Shown here: positions 42,449-50,348 of the stretch, in pieces
How the letters are laid out: the number at the start of each line of letters is the position of its first letter
Position numbering within the stretch: the first letter of the stretch is position 1
Assembly: GCF_018476645.1 (NCBI RefSeq)
Contig: NZ_JAHCTB010000002.1
Location: forward strand, 248,001-312,000
Direction of reading: 5' to 3'
DNA length: 64,000 nucleotides
DNA from: Aequorivita echinoideorum
GTDB taxonomy: Bacteria; Bacteroidota; Bacteroidia; Flavobacteriales; Flavobacteriaceae
Program-made: the position numbers and the translations under genes
The notes under the pieces: generated by a model
The model's input: only the letters and a program-made list of their open reading frames with translations
What the model was told of the DNA's origin: nothing
The model's database searches: none

Positions 42449-42952
42449 TTATTTTAAACATTTAAAGTAATCAAACGGTTCCTGGCAGTCGTCGCATTTG
42501 AACAAAGCTTTGCACGCCGTGGAACCGAATTGGCTTACCAAATGGGTATTTGTACTGCCGCATTGTGGGCATTTTACCATTTTTTTATTACCAAGCAAAA
42601 CGTCTTTATCGTGCGATTCCGAGAGCGGACGCGCAATGCCGTATTTCTCCATTTTCTTTAAACCCTCCTCTGAAATCCAGTCTGTGCTCCACGCTGGGGA
42701 AAGCACCAGTTTTACTTCCGTTTTTTTTCCTATTTCTGAAAAAGCCGTCTTTAAATCGTCGCCAATTACATCCATAGCCGGACATCCAGAATAGGTAGGC
42801 GTCAATTTTATGTGAACGATTCCATTTTTCTCAACCGCTTCGCGAATTACACCAAGATCCAAAACAGAAAGCACAGGGATTTCTGGGTCTGAAACGGTTT
42901 TCAGAATTGGGATTAAATTTGCTTGTATTTCTGGGTTTTCTATAATTGTCAT
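42449..42952 (-). CDS. paaD: phenylacetyl-CoA epoxidase accessory subunit PaaD
   Basis: A 167-residue protein with an N-terminal MIP18/DUF59-like domain (PILKTVSDPEIPVLSVLDLG, TPTYSGCPAMDVIGDDL) and a C-terminal zinc ribbon (CPQCGSTNTHLVS, CKALFKCDDCQEPF). PaaD is needed for full epoxidase activity, probably through Fe/S or metal handling. The two CxxC pairs are intact. It lies 3 bp upstream of paaG and 49 bp after paaC. Confidence 0.93.
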   Translation of the reverse strand: MTIIENPEIQANLIPILKTVSDPEIPVLSVLDLGVIREAVEKNGIVHIKLTPTYSGCPAMDVIGDDLKTAFSEIGKKTEVKLVLSPAWSTDWISEEGLKKMEKYGIARPLSESHDKDVLLGNKKMVKCPQCGSTNTHLVSQFGSTACKALFKCDDCQEPFDYFKCLK

Positions 42953-42966
42953 CGTTTATTATAAAA

Positions 42967-42993
42967 CCTACAAGATTTTGGAAAACTTGTAGG
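42967..42993. repeat. dispersed palindrome, CCTACAAG type (copy 1)
   Basis: CCTACAAGATTTT is followed by AAAACTTGTAGG with one bulged base. It belongs with the copies at 45524-45552 and 53499-53533. Confidence 0.5.
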
Positions 42994-43001
42994 AGAATTT
43001 T

Positions 43002-43754
43002 TTACCATTGCATATTGGGATACGTGCGCTGCATGTACTGCAAGTCGGCCAACAAATAGCCCATATGTTCGCTGTGGATACCTTCTTTTCCACCTTTTGT
43101 AAAATACTTGCTTTCGGGAACTGCGAGTGTAGCTTCTTTTAAAACTTCGGAAACTTCTTCGTAATAAGTTGATTTGAATTCTGAAACATCTATGCCAATT
43201 CCCTCCTTCGCCATTTCCTTTTCAGCATCGGTCATAAAAAAAAGTTCGTCCGTAAAGCGCCACAGGGCATCAATTGCTTCTTGCATTTTTTCTTTACTTT
43301 CCACCGTCCCATCACCCAAACGCTTTACCCAATCTGAGGAAAAACGCTTGTGATAACTTACTTCCTTGATTCCCTTTTTTGCGATGGCCGCCAGTGTTTC
43401 ATCCGGACTTTGTTGCAACTTTTCCATCAACATAAGATGGTAGACATCAAAAAGATACTGACGTGCAATGGTGAAACCGAAATGTGTATTGGGCTGCTCA
43501 ACGAGCAAACAATTTTTGTATTCCCGCTCAATTCGTAAAAAGGCAATATCATCCTCAGTTTTATTCTCCCCGGAAATTTTTGCGGCATACTGATAATAAC
43601 TGCGCGTTTGCCCCAATAAATCCAAAGAAATATTGGTGAGTGCAATGTCGGTTTCCAAAGTTGGACCGTGGCCGCAAAGCTCTCCCAATCGCTGGGCAAG
43701 GATTAAGGAATTGTCGGCGATTGTTAGGATGTAGTTATATAAATTATTTTTCAT
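43002..43754 (-). CDS. paaC: phenylacetyl-CoA epoxidase structural subunit PaaC
   Basis: A 250-residue ferritin-like helical protein, the structural partner of catalytic PaaA. Features are the N-terminal YILTIADNSLILAQRLGELCGHGPTLETDIALTNISLDLLGQ region, shown only in part, and FLRIEREYKNCLLVEQPN, then KKGIKEVSYHKRFSSDWVKRLGDGT. It lacks a full di-iron set, as expected for PaaC. It is separated from paaB by four-helix-bundle gene 6. Confidence 0.93.
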   Translation of the reverse strand: MKNNLYNYILTIADNSLILAQRLGELCGHGPTLETDIALTNISLDLLGQTRSYYQYAAKISGENKTEDDIAFLRIEREYKNCLLVEQPNTHFGFTIARQYLFDVYHLMLMEKLQQSPDETLAAIAKKGIKEVSYHKRFSSDWVKRLGDGTVESKEKMQEAIDALWRFTDELFFMTDAEKEMAKEGIGIDVSEFKSTYYEEVSEVLKEATLAVPESKYFTKGGKEGIHSEHMGYLLADLQYMQRTYPNMQW

Positions 43755-43765
43755 TGGGGGTTATT

Positions 43766-43800
43766 AAAATCGAAATCAAAAATTAAATCGAAATCGAAAA
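43766..43800. repeat. left array flanking four-helix-bundle gene 6
   Basis: AAATCGAAATC/AAATCGAAATCG units. AAATCGAAATCGAAA (43785-43799) is an exact 15-bp inverted match to 44155-44169. Confidence 0.8.
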
Positions 43801-43802
43801 CA

Positions 43803-44147
43803 TTAGCAATATTTTTTTAGAAGTGAAACAACAATTCGAATAAGTTCTTCATTTTCATTTTTTATCGAATTGACTTCATTGATCTTAATCAGATCCGCCT
43901 TAATTTGAATATTTATGTTCCTGAGCGATTCACGTAATTCTTTTAATGTGATTCTTAATTTATTTGCCCTATCCCTATCTGAACCCGCACCTTCAAATTC
44001 TCCAAAATTTAGTGCTGAGGAGCAAGCAGACCTTATAAGTTGTTTAGCAAGATAATCGGCTGCAAAAGATTTGGGTGGTTGCATAAAAATTACAACAATG
44101 GAAGCTGCGAAATCTTCAAAACGACTATCTAAATTATAACTTTTCAT
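43803..44147 (-). CDS. four-helix-bundle protein 6 (S23/IVP family, subclass B)
   Basis: A 114-residue protein with the hallmark LIRSACSSALNFGEFEGAGS (about residues 33-52), then RANKLRITLKELRESLRNIN. NFGEFEGAGSDRD corresponds to the YGEARSAESSRD of copy 5. It lies between paaB and paaC, enclosed by inverted ATTTCG-type arrays with a 15-bp perfect core. It has the same unknown role as the others. Confidence 0.85.
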   Translation of the reverse strand: MKSYNLDSRFEDFAASIVVIFMQPPKSFAADYLAKQLIRSACSSALNFGEFEGAGSDRDRANKLRITLKELRESLRNINIQIKADLIKINEVNSIKNENEELIRIVVSLLKKYC

Positions 44148-44151
44148 TTTT

Positions 44152-44178
44152 CAATTTCGATTTCGATTTCGATTTCCC
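44152..44178. repeat. right array flanking four-helix-bundle gene 6
   Basis: CAATTTCGATTTCGATTTCGATTT is a run of ATTTCG hexads, starting just before the gene's ATG on the minus strand and ending at the paaB stop. Confidence 0.8.
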
Positions 44179-44179
44179 A

Positions 44180-44470
44180 CTACATATGCTTCACCTCATC
44201 TGGCAAATCGTAAAAAGTGGGATGGCGGTATACTTTATCTTGTGCAGGCTCAAACATCTCACCATTTTCTGAGGGATTTGAAGCGGTGATGTGTTTACTT
44301 TCTACCACCCATATACTTACGCCTTCATTTCTCCTGGTATACACATCGCGGGCATTTTCCATTGCCATTTCAGCATCAGCCGCGTGGAGACTTCCAAAAT
44401 GGCGGTGTTCCAGTCCGTTCTTGCTTCGAACGAATATTTCCCAAAGGGGCCAGTTTTTTTTATCAGACAT
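44180..44470 (-). CDS. paaB: phenylacetyl-CoA epoxidase subunit PaaB
   Basis: A 96-residue PaaB. The diagnostic sequence WPLWEIFVRSKNGLEHRHFG (near residues 7-26) and SLHAADAEMAMENARDVY, RRNEGVSIWVV are seen. PaaB bridges the PaaAC complex and is needed for multi-subunit activity. The length is normal. It is preceded upstream by an empty heptad hairpin before paaA. Confidence 0.95.
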   Translation of the reverse strand: MSDKKNWPLWEIFVRSKNGLEHRHFGSLHAADAEMAMENARDVYTRRNEGVSIWVVESKHITASNPSENGEMFEPAQDKVYRHPTFYDLPDEVKHM

Positions 44471-44471
44471 T

Positions 44472-44548
44472 AGACTTTAGATTTGAGATGTTAGACAAAA
44501 GATTTAAAGCGCAATTTCTCACTACCAATATCTCACGTCTCACATCTA
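44472..44548. repeat. inverted heptad hairpin without a gene, between paaA and paaB
   Basis: The left arm is AGACTTT, AGATTTG, AGATGTT, AGACAAA and AGATTTA. The right arm reversed is AGATGTG, AGACGTG, AGATATT and so on. AGATTTGAGATGTTAGA matches the right arm at 13 of 17 positions. It fills the spacer and shows what an empty array site looks like within the same operon. Confidence 0.7.
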
Positions 44549-44549
44549 T

Positions 44550-45506
44550 TTAACTTGCTTTTGCTATTTTTCTTTTCTCATTCTTTTCTGCGTGTGCCAT
44601 TGCGGCATCGCGCACCCATTCGCCGTTTTCCCAAGCGTCAACACGGGCTTTCATTCGTTCTTTATTGCAAGGACCGTGGCCTTTTACGACCTGCCAGAAT
44701 TCATCCCAGTCAATTTCTCCAAAATCGTAATGACCAGTTTCTTCGTTCCATTTTAAATCGGGATCAGGAATGGTGATTCCCAAAACATCTGCCTGTGGCG
44801 CTGTTTGGTCGATAAATTGTTGACGCAACTCATCATTACTTTTGCGTTTCAGTTTCCATTTCATGGATTGCTCCGTGTGGACTGATTGATCATCTGTAGG
44901 CCCCAACATCATCAAACTTGGCCACCACCAACGGTTCAGGGCATCCTGCGCCATTGCTTTTTGCTCCTCTGTTCCCCGGCAAAGGGTAAGCATAATTTCA
45001 TACCCTTGGCGCTGATGGAAACTTTCTTCCTTACAAACGCGCACCATCGCCCGGGCATAAGGCCCATAGGAAGTATTGCAGAGTGGCACTTGGTTGATAA
45101 TTGCAGCGCCATCCACCAACCAACCAATCGCGCCCATATCTGCCCAAGTAATCGTGGGGTAATTAAAAATCGAAGAATATTTCGCCTTTCCTGAATGTAA
45201 TTGCTCATATAATTCATCACGGGAAATGCCCAAAGTCTCGCATGCAGAGTACAGATACAATCCGTGGCCTGCCTCATCCTGCACTTTTGCTAGCAATGCG
45301 GCTTTTCTACGTAAAGAAGGTGCGCGGGTTATCCAATTTCCTTCGGGAAGCATCCCAATAATTTCAGAATGGGCGTGCTGGCTCATTTGCCGGATATGGG
45401 TCTGGCGGTATTTTTCCGGCATCCAATCTTTTGGCTCTATTTTTTCATCGCGCGCTATGCGGGCTTCAAAAATTTCTTCTAGGTTTTTTATTTCTCTTTC
45501 GCTCAT
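44550..45506 (-). CDS. paaA: phenylacetyl-CoA epoxidase catalytic subunit PaaA
   Basis: A 318-residue di-iron oxygenase subunit that forms the 1,2-epoxide of phenylacetyl-CoA with PaaB, C and the reductase PaaE. The metal-binding ExxH motif is in [17 protein letters not shown] (about residue 95), and another cluster is [15 protein letters not shown] (residues 180s). The N-terminus [19 protein letters not shown]-like [18 protein letters not shown] is as expected. It is the second gene of the structural cluster after paaE. Confidence 0.96.
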   Translation of the reverse strand: MSEREIKNLEEIFEARIARDEKIEPKDWMPEKYRQTHIRQMSQHAHSEIIGMLPEGNWITRAPSLRRKAALLAKVQDEAGHGLYLYSACETLGISRDELYEQLHSGKAKYSSIFNYPTITWADMGAIGWLVDGAAIINQVPLCNTSYGPYARAMVRVCKEESFHQRQGYEIMLTLCRGTEEQKAMAQDALNRWWWPSLMMLGPTDDQSVHTEQSMKWKLKRKSNDELRQQFIDQTAPQADVLGITIPDPDLKWNEETGHYDFGEIDWDEFWQVVKGHGPCNKERMKARVDAWENGEWVRDAAMAHAEKNEKRKIAKAS

Positions 45507-45523
45507 AATATCATTTTATTTAA

Positions 45524-45552
45524 GCCTACAAGGTTTTAAAAATCTTGCGGGA
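45524..45552. repeat. dispersed palindrome, CCTACAAG type (copy 2)
   Basis: CCTACAAGGTTTT (45524-45536) is followed by AAAAATCTTGCGG. The pairing is imperfect. It lies between paaA and paaE. Confidence 0.45.
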
Positions 45553-45560
45553 TTAAGTTA

Positions 45561-46631
45561 TTATACATCAAAATCTACTTTTACTTTTTCTGAAGTTGGC
45601 ACGCTTTGGCAACTTAATACCAAATTCTGCGAGACCTCCTTCTCGTCAAGCGCGTAATTTATCTTCATTTCCACGCTTCCTTCCAAGACTTCGCACTTGC
45701 ACGTGCTACAAACGCCACCCTTACAGGCAAAAGGCAAATCTGCACCGGCGGCGAGCGCTGCGTCCAGAATATTGTCAAAATCCTCTGTCATGGTAAAATG
45801 GAATTCTTTCCCGCCGTCGACAATGGTTACTTCTACCCCATCAACCTTTTGTTGCGCCAAGCGTTCGGCACGTTTTTTATCTTCTTCTGAAAGCCCCGTA
45901 ACAAAAAGTTCGTAATGCACATTCTCTTTTGGAAATCCTGCCAGCAATAATTCGTCCCTTATAAGAAATATCATTTGTTCGGGTCCGCAGATGAACACTT
46001 CATTTACTGCAGAAACATCAAGAATTTTATCAAAAATTTCACGAAGTTTTTCAGATGTAAATCTTCCGTTGAGCAACTCAATATCACGTTGTTCCTTTGT
46101 AAGGAAATAAAATATTTCAAACCTTCCAAAGTACTGATTTCTAAGTTGTTCAATTTCTTCTTTAAATATAATGGATTTCACCGTACGGTTCAAGTAGAAT
46201 AACTTGAATTTAGCATTTGGCTCCAACGCCAAATGTGTCTTGATCATAGATAATACGGGCGTTATACCACTTCCAGCTGCAAAGGCAACGTACGTTTTGG
46301 GCTCTTCTGAAATTTCAACACCGAAAGCTCCGCTGGGTTGCATAATTTCTAAGACATCTCCCGTCTGAAGCTTCTTGTTTACGAAGTTTGAAAATTTTCC
46401 ACCGGGAATTAGTTTTACCGCTACTTTCCATTCCTTATCCACGGGACTGGAGCATAGACTATAGCTACGGCGCGTATCCTCGCCATCAATATCTGCCTTT
46501 AAAGTGAGGTGCTGTCCCTGCCTAAATTTGAAATCTTCGGCCAGTTCATTGGGAACATCAAAGGTTATTACAGATGTATCCCTCGTCTCCTTATGGACGT
46601 CCTTTACTTTTATTTTATGGAATTTTGCCAC
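45561..46631 (-). CDS. paaE: phenylacetyl-CoA epoxidase reductase PaaE
   Basis: A 356-residue NAD(P)H-dependent reductase that passes electrons to PaaA. The FAD domain has RRSYSLCSSPVD, the NAD domain has YVAFAAGSGITPVLSMI, and the C-terminal plant-type 2Fe-2S domain has PFACKGGVCSTCKCEVLEGS and LVLSCQSVP (four Cys). The start is a GTG at 46629-46631 (GTGGCAAAATTC). It is the first gene downstream of the operator and predicted promoter. Confidence 0.95.
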   Translation of the reverse strand: MAKFHKIKVKDVHKETRDTSVITFDVPNELAEDFKFRQGQHLTLKADIDGEDTRRSYSLCSSPVDKEWKVAVKLIPGGKFSNFVNKKLQTGDVLEIMQPSGAFGVEISEEPKTYVAFAAGSGITPVLSMIKTHLALEPNAKFKLFYLNRTVKSIIFKEEIEQLRNQYFGRFEIFYFLTKEQRDIELLNGRFTSEKLREIFDKILDVSAVNEVFICGPEQMIFLIRDELLLAGFPKENVHYELFVTGLSEEDKKRAERLAQQKVDGVEVTIVDGGKEFHFTMTEDFDNILDAALAAGADLPFACKGGVCSTCKCEVLEGSVEMKINYALDEKEVSQNLVLSCQSVPTSEKVKVDFDV

Positions 46632-46655
46632 GTTATTTTAGTCGGATTAAAAGTT

Positions 46656-46686
46656 CAAAACTAACAATTGTTAGTTATAAATACAA
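46656..46686 (-). promoter_or_regulatory. predicted paa operon promoter with overlapping TetR operator
   Basis: On the minus strand TTG (46686-46684) is followed after 20 bp by TAGTTTTG (46663-46656), a TAnnTTTG -7 box. The paaE GTG is 25 bp after the -7 box. A perfect 18-bp palindrome covers 46659-46676 and shares bases with the -7 box. Confidence 0.65.
46659..46676. promoter_or_regulatory. 18-bp perfect palindrome, candidate TetR operator
   Basis: The sequence AACTAACAATTGTTAGTT is its own reverse complement. It lies between tetR and paaE and overlaps the predicted promoter, as expected for repressor control released by an inducer such as a CoA thioester. Confidence 0.7.
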
Positions 46687-46690
46687 GAGT

Positions 46691-46719
46691 CATCCCTAAA
46701 TCCCTCCTAAAAGGAGGGG
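46691..46719. repeat. CCCTCC/GGAGGG palindrome between tetR and paaE
   Basis: TCCCTCCT pairs with AGGAGGGGA around AAA, with one bulge. The shape resembles other GC-rich palindromes dispersed in this window and could also act as a terminator for tetR. Confidence 0.45.
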
Positions 46720-46726
46720 ATTTTAT

Positions 46727-47296
46727 TTAAATTATTCCCTTAATCAATACCGAAACCATATCTTTCTTCAAAATATTCACGTCCAGTTTTCCCCGCTTTT
46801 CGTACCATAAATATAAAGTCCGCAAGGTGGAAAATATTGAAAACAGAATAACCTCAGGATGATTGGGTTTTAATTCATTACTGGCAATACCCTGCTTAAT
46901 GATGCTTCGGAAATTTTCCTCATAGCGTTCCCGCATTTTTATGAATTCAGCCAGGTCATTCTTTTGAAGATGCATCCAGTCATTATTCAAAGAAGCCAAG
47001 GCTTCAGAATAATTGACCGTTATGTCTATATGAAGTTCAATTACGCGCTCAATTTTTTCAATAGCGCTTCCTTTTTTGGCAATTACGCCATCCATACCAA
47101 CCGTAAATTCCTTGGCAACATTTAAAATAATTGCTGAAAGAATTTCCTGTTTACCGCTTATGTGATTGTAAAGACTGGCCGCTTTAATGTTTATGCCCGC
47201 AGCAATATCGCGCATTGTCACGGCACTGTAACCCTTTTCCTTAAAGAGTTTTGAGGCCATTTGAATAATTTCATTTTTACGGGAAATCTTATTCAT
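46727..47296 (-). CDS. TetR-family transcriptional regulator of the paa cluster
   Basis: A 189-residue TetR protein. The N-terminal helix-turn-helix (YSAVTMRDIAAGINIKAASLYNHI at about residues 21-44, here in pieces AVTMRDIA and KAASLYNHI) is clear. The C-terminal ligand domain has no known assignment. It lies immediately upstream of paaE on the same strand, and an 18-bp palindrome lies in the spacer, so it is the likely repressor of the paa operon, as PaaR is in other bacteria (by analogy). Confidence 0.88.
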   Translation of the reverse strand: MNKISRKNEIIQMASKLFKEKGYSAVTMRDIAAGINIKAASLYNHISGKQEILSAIILNVAKEFTVGMDGVIAKKGSAIEKIERVIELHIDITVNYSEALASLNNDWMHLQKNDLAEFIKMRERYEENFRSIIKQGIASNELKPNHPEVILFSIFSTLRTLYLWYEKRGKLDVNILKKDMVSVLIKGII

Positions 47297-47375
47297 AGTT
47301 TCCGCAAGATAGCGATTCTGAAAAAGATATATTTTAAGCAGAAAGGAGTAAATTTAGGCTTATAAAAATAAAATT

Positions 47376-47681
47376 ATGGGACTATTTGATTTTTTATTCG
47401 GAAACAAAACAGCAAAAATCCAGGAATTTAAAGATCGTGGAGCCTATATAGTTGATGTAAGAAGTGAAAATGAATACAAAAACGGGGCTATTCCCGGTTC
47501 CAAAAATATTCCGCTGCCAATACTTTCCTCAAAAATTTCAGAAATTAAAAATTGGAATAAGCCAATAATTACCTGCTGCGCAAGCGGCGTTCGCAGTGCC
47601 AGTGCCGCTGGAATTCTAAAGAAAAATGGGATTGAGGCCATTAACGGCGGAGGGTGGAACAGTTTGGGACGAAATATTTAA
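47376..47681 (+). CDS. rhodanese-like domain protein
   Basis: A 101-residue single-domain rhodanese. GAYIVDVRSENEYKNGAIPGS and ITCCASGVRSASAAGIL are the two conserved parts. The active-site cysteine is the C before ASGVRS. Such proteins transfer sulphur or read sulphide status. It starts 80 bp from the divergent tetR gene and is followed by the nuclease-like gene. No promoter box was clear. Confidence 0.9.
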   Translation: MGLFDFLFGNKTAKIQEFKDRGAYIVDVRSENEYKNGAIPGSKNIPLPILSSKISEIKNWNKPIITCCASGVRSASAAGILKKNGIEAINGGGWNSLGRNI

Positions 47682-47771
47682 TTTTCAACAGTTTCATTTC
47701 GAAAATCTGAATTAGCAACATATTCAAAGCCAGAATTTTGTAGCTTTATAGACTAACCAAAAATTAAAATT

Positions 47772-48098
47772 ATGTACCAATACAAAGCGAAGGTAATAGA
47801 TGTTTATGATGGTGATACAATCACCGCAATGGTTGATCTCGGTTTTTTTCATTTCCAGCAGATGAAATTCAGACTTTACGGCATAGATACGCCGGAAATT
47901 CGAGGCGAGGAACGGGAACAGGGACTTATAGTCCGGGATATTTTACGGGAAATGATACTGGATAAGGAGGTCATTATCAATTCTTACAAAGATAAACAGG
48001 AAAAATACGGAAGGTATTTGGCAAACATAGTAATTGATGGCCTGGACGTGAATTTATGGCTTGTTGAAAACGGCCACGCGCGCGAATACTTGCTATAA
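47772..48098 (+). CDS. short thermonuclease-family (SNase-like) protein
   Basis: A 108-residue staphylococcal-nuclease fold protein without a signal peptide. VYDGDTITAMVDLGF near residues 8-22 holds the calcium-binding Asp. RLYGIDTPEIRG and KYGRYLANIVI are the other conserved segments, with the Arg, Glu and Arg of the catalytic set plausibly in R-LYG, PE and GR. It should act on nucleic acid in the cytoplasm. It overlaps the convergent DUF4230 gene by 6 bp. Confidence 0.88.
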   Translation: MYQYKAKVIDVYDGDTITAMVDLGFFHFQQMKFRLYGIDTPEIRGEEREQGLIVRDILREMILDKEVIINSYKDKQEKYGRYLANIVIDGLDVNLWLVENGHAREYLL

Positions 48099-48707
48099 TT
48101 TCAACTGTTGTAAATCATTTTCATTTTCAACAACTTTTGAATTGTATCGAAGCGTCCAACCCATGGAATTGGTCAAAATATATATTTTTTGAAGTTCGGA
48201 AATAAGCCTGTTTTCTGCATTGGTGCGAAGCTCAGACTCCTCAATTTTCTTCCGAAGGGATTTTTCAATTCTGCTTTTTATTTTATTGTAATCTGAAGCG
48301 GTAAATTGGTTGAAATACTGTTGCGAAATATCGTAATACTGAATATTTGGGTTGATGGATAGTTCCGGCTCCGGAATGTCCGTGATTGTTACCGTGCGCG
48401 TATTCTCATCCACAATTTTGTTCACCTTGCTTAAATCGTACGCAATGGTTGCCTTGGCATTCACTACAATCAGCGCTCCCTTTTTGGAAGGCACAAGCCC
48501 AAACATCAAATCCCGGCTATCACTATAGCTATACACTTGCGCGTAACTTCCTTCCGTAACAATGAGTTTGCCCACATTTTTTATTTCCCTTTGAATCAGC
48601 GCCGTGTTCGCTTCCAACTGCTCGCGATCGTCTTTTTGATTTTCGCAATACCGAAGCAAAAAAACAATGGCAAAAGCAATGACGATGCCCAGGAAAATAT
48701 TTCGCAT
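48093..48707 (-). CDS. DUF4230 family protein
   Basis: A 204-residue protein starting at the ATG 48705-48707 (MRNIFLGIVIAFAIVFLLRY), with an N-terminal membrane anchor. Longer starts at 48776 precede the anchor and are disfavoured. The body contains IQREIKNVGKLIVTEGSYAQVY, in pieces, and VNAKATIAYDLSKVNKI, which match DUF4230. Function is unknown. The C-terminal region is helical. Confidence 0.85.
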   Translation of the reverse strand: MRNIFLGIVIAFAIVFLLRYCENQKDDREQLEANTALIQREIKNVGKLIVTEGSYAQVYSYSDSRDLMFGLVPSKKGALIVVNAKATIAYDLSKVNKIVDENTRTVTITDIPEPELSINPNIQYYDISQQYFNQFTASDYNKIKSRIEKSLRKKIEESELRTNAENRLISELQKIYILTNSMGWTLRYNSKVVENENDLQQLKL

Positions 48708-48865
48708 AACAACAATTTTTGGTTGAAAGGTAAAATAATTTGGTCTTAAAACATTTACAATTATGATTACCTTCAAAGTTTTAAAGCATTTTATTAAGAA
48801 AAACGTGCGCAGCTATTCCCAAAAAAACAGTTACTGAAATTTCAATTTTGTATCTTGCGTCACCT

Positions 48866-49660
48866 ATGCGGATTTTACTTCTTTTTCTGTTTTTCTATCA
48901 ATTTAGCTTTTCGCAATCGTTGACTTCGGAAAGCAGTCTGCCTTTTGTAGCCGATAGATTTGTAGGGGTAGATTCATACAAGAATATTTATTCCATTGAA
49001 AACAGAGTACTAAAAAAATCCGGTCCCGATGGTGATTTTGTTTATAATGACCTGCAATTGGGGCGGATAACCTCTGTTGATATAATAAATCCACTGAAAG
49101 TGGTGGTGTTTTTTCAGGATACGAATACTGTCATTTTACTGGATAATAGGCTGAATGAGATTGAACGGATTGTATTTAACAACCTACCGCAATTTCTGAA
49201 CGTAAGCACCGCCACAAACGCTGGCAACAATAGCCTTTGGCTTTTTAACATGGACACCCAGCAGCTGGAACTTTACAATTATTCCTCAAAATTACAGACC
49301 ATAGTTTCCCAACCTTTTCCCGGTAAATTGATTTCACAGGCAAGCAATTTCAATTACTGTTTTATGCTCACCGAGCAGAAATTGCGTGCCTTCAATATTT
49401 ACGGGAGTATTTTAAATGAAGCAGACACACCCGGTTATGAAAAAATAATTCAGCAAAACGAAAACCTAATCGCCCTAAAAGAAAATTCGCTCTATTACCT
49501 ACCAGATTTCGCCAAGCGAAATGATGAGGCGTCCAGAGAAACAGTGAAATTGAAATTACCCGAAATGGAGATAAAGGATTTGCAGCTAACCAATGATTTC
49601 CTGTATATTTATGACGGCAAAAATTTGCACACCTTTACACTAACCACCCCAAATAAATAA
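48866..49660 (+). CDS. hypothetical exported protein
   Basis: A 264-residue exported protein, start at 48866 (MRILLLFLFFYQFSFSQ). The mature part alternates strand-like segments such as VDSYKNIYSIENRVLKK, FQDTNTVILLDNRL and NSLWLFNMDTQQLELYNYS, which suggests a propeller. No named family is recognised. It is translated 5 bp before the deoxynucleoside kinase gene and both are likely co-transcribed. Confidence 0.7.
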   Translation: MRILLLFLFFYQFSFSQSLTSESSLPFVADRFVGVDSYKNIYSIENRVLKKSGPDGDFVYNDLQLGRITSVDIINPLKVVVFFQDTNTVILLDNRLNEIERIVFNNLPQFLNVSTATNAGNNSLWLFNMDTQQLELYNYSSKLQTIVSQPFPGKLISQASNFNYCFMLTEQKLRAFNIYGSILNEADTPGYEKIIQQNENLIALKENSLYYLPDFAKRNDEASRETVKLKLPEMEIKDLQLTNDFLYIYDGKNLHTFTLTTPNK

Positions 49661-49665
49661 GCACT

Positions 49666-50280
49666 ATGCACGTAGCAATTGCTGGAAACATTGGCTCCGG
49701 GAAAACTACCTTAACCCGTTTACTCGCAAAACATTATAAATGGCAAGCGCATTATGAGGATGTGGAGGACAACCCATATTTAGACGACTTTTATAATCAA
49801 ATGGAACGGTGGTCCTTCAATCTACAAATCTATTTTTTGAACAGCCGCTTCCGCCAGATTGTCGAAATACGTGAAAAAGGTAAAAATGTAATTCAAGATA
49901 GGACCATCTATGAGGATGCCTACATTTTTGCGCCAAACCTGCACGCGATGGGATTAATGACCAACCGTGATTTTGAAAACTACCGCTCCCTATTCGACCT
50001 GATGGAAACCGTAACCGAGGGCCCAGACCTTTTGATTTATTTGCGGAGCAGCATCCCAAACTTGGTGAACCAGATCCACAAACGGGGTCGCGAGTATGAA
50101 AACTCTATAAGCATAGATTATTTAAGTCGCCTAAACGAGCGTTACGAGGCTTGGATTCATAATTATGACAAAGGAAATTTAATCATTTTTGATGTGGACA
50201 ATATCAACTTTGTGGACGATCCAGAACATTTGGGACAGGTTATCAATAAGATTGATGCAGAGTTGCACGGGCTGTTTTAA
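49666..50280 (+). CDS. deoxynucleoside kinase
   Basis: A 204-residue kinase of the dNK/dCK family that phosphorylates deoxynucleosides for salvage. The P-loop AGNIGSGKTTLTRLL is at residues 5-19. YEDVEDNPYLDDFY and FLNSRFRQI bind substrate, and IQDRTIYEDAYIF has the Glu-Arg/Asp-Arg motif. The C-terminal LIIFDVDNINF follows. The length is normal. It follows a hypothetical exported protein by 5 bp and precedes ppk1 by 68 bp. Confidence 0.93.
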   Translation: MHVAIAGNIGSGKTTLTRLLAKHYKWQAHYEDVEDNPYLDDFYNQMERWSFNLQIYFLNSRFRQIVEIREKGKNVIQDRTIYEDAYIFAPNLHAMGLMTNRDFENYRSLFDLMETVTEGPDLLIYLRSSIPNLVNQIHKRGREYENSISIDYLSRLNERYEAWIHNYDKGNLIIFDVDNINFVDDPEHLGQVINKIDAELHGLF

Positions 50281-50348
50281 TTTCAATTAAACCTTAACGT
50301 TTCCCTCACAAAGTTTCAGTTTTAAAACTATTATTTTGCCATAACACT

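Noticed and set aside
30423-44147. A diversity-generating retroelement based on Avd-like four-helix-bundle genes
   Set aside because: No reverse transcriptase, template repeat or variable repeat target is present in the window.
30411-44548. Heptad arrays as CRISPR
   Set aside because: There are no 24-40-bp repeats with unique spacers; units are 6-8 bp and contiguous.
46691-46719. Strong terminator between tetR and paaE on the minus strand
   Set aside because: The hairpin is followed by T-rich sequence only on the plus strand, so it is reported as a palindrome instead.
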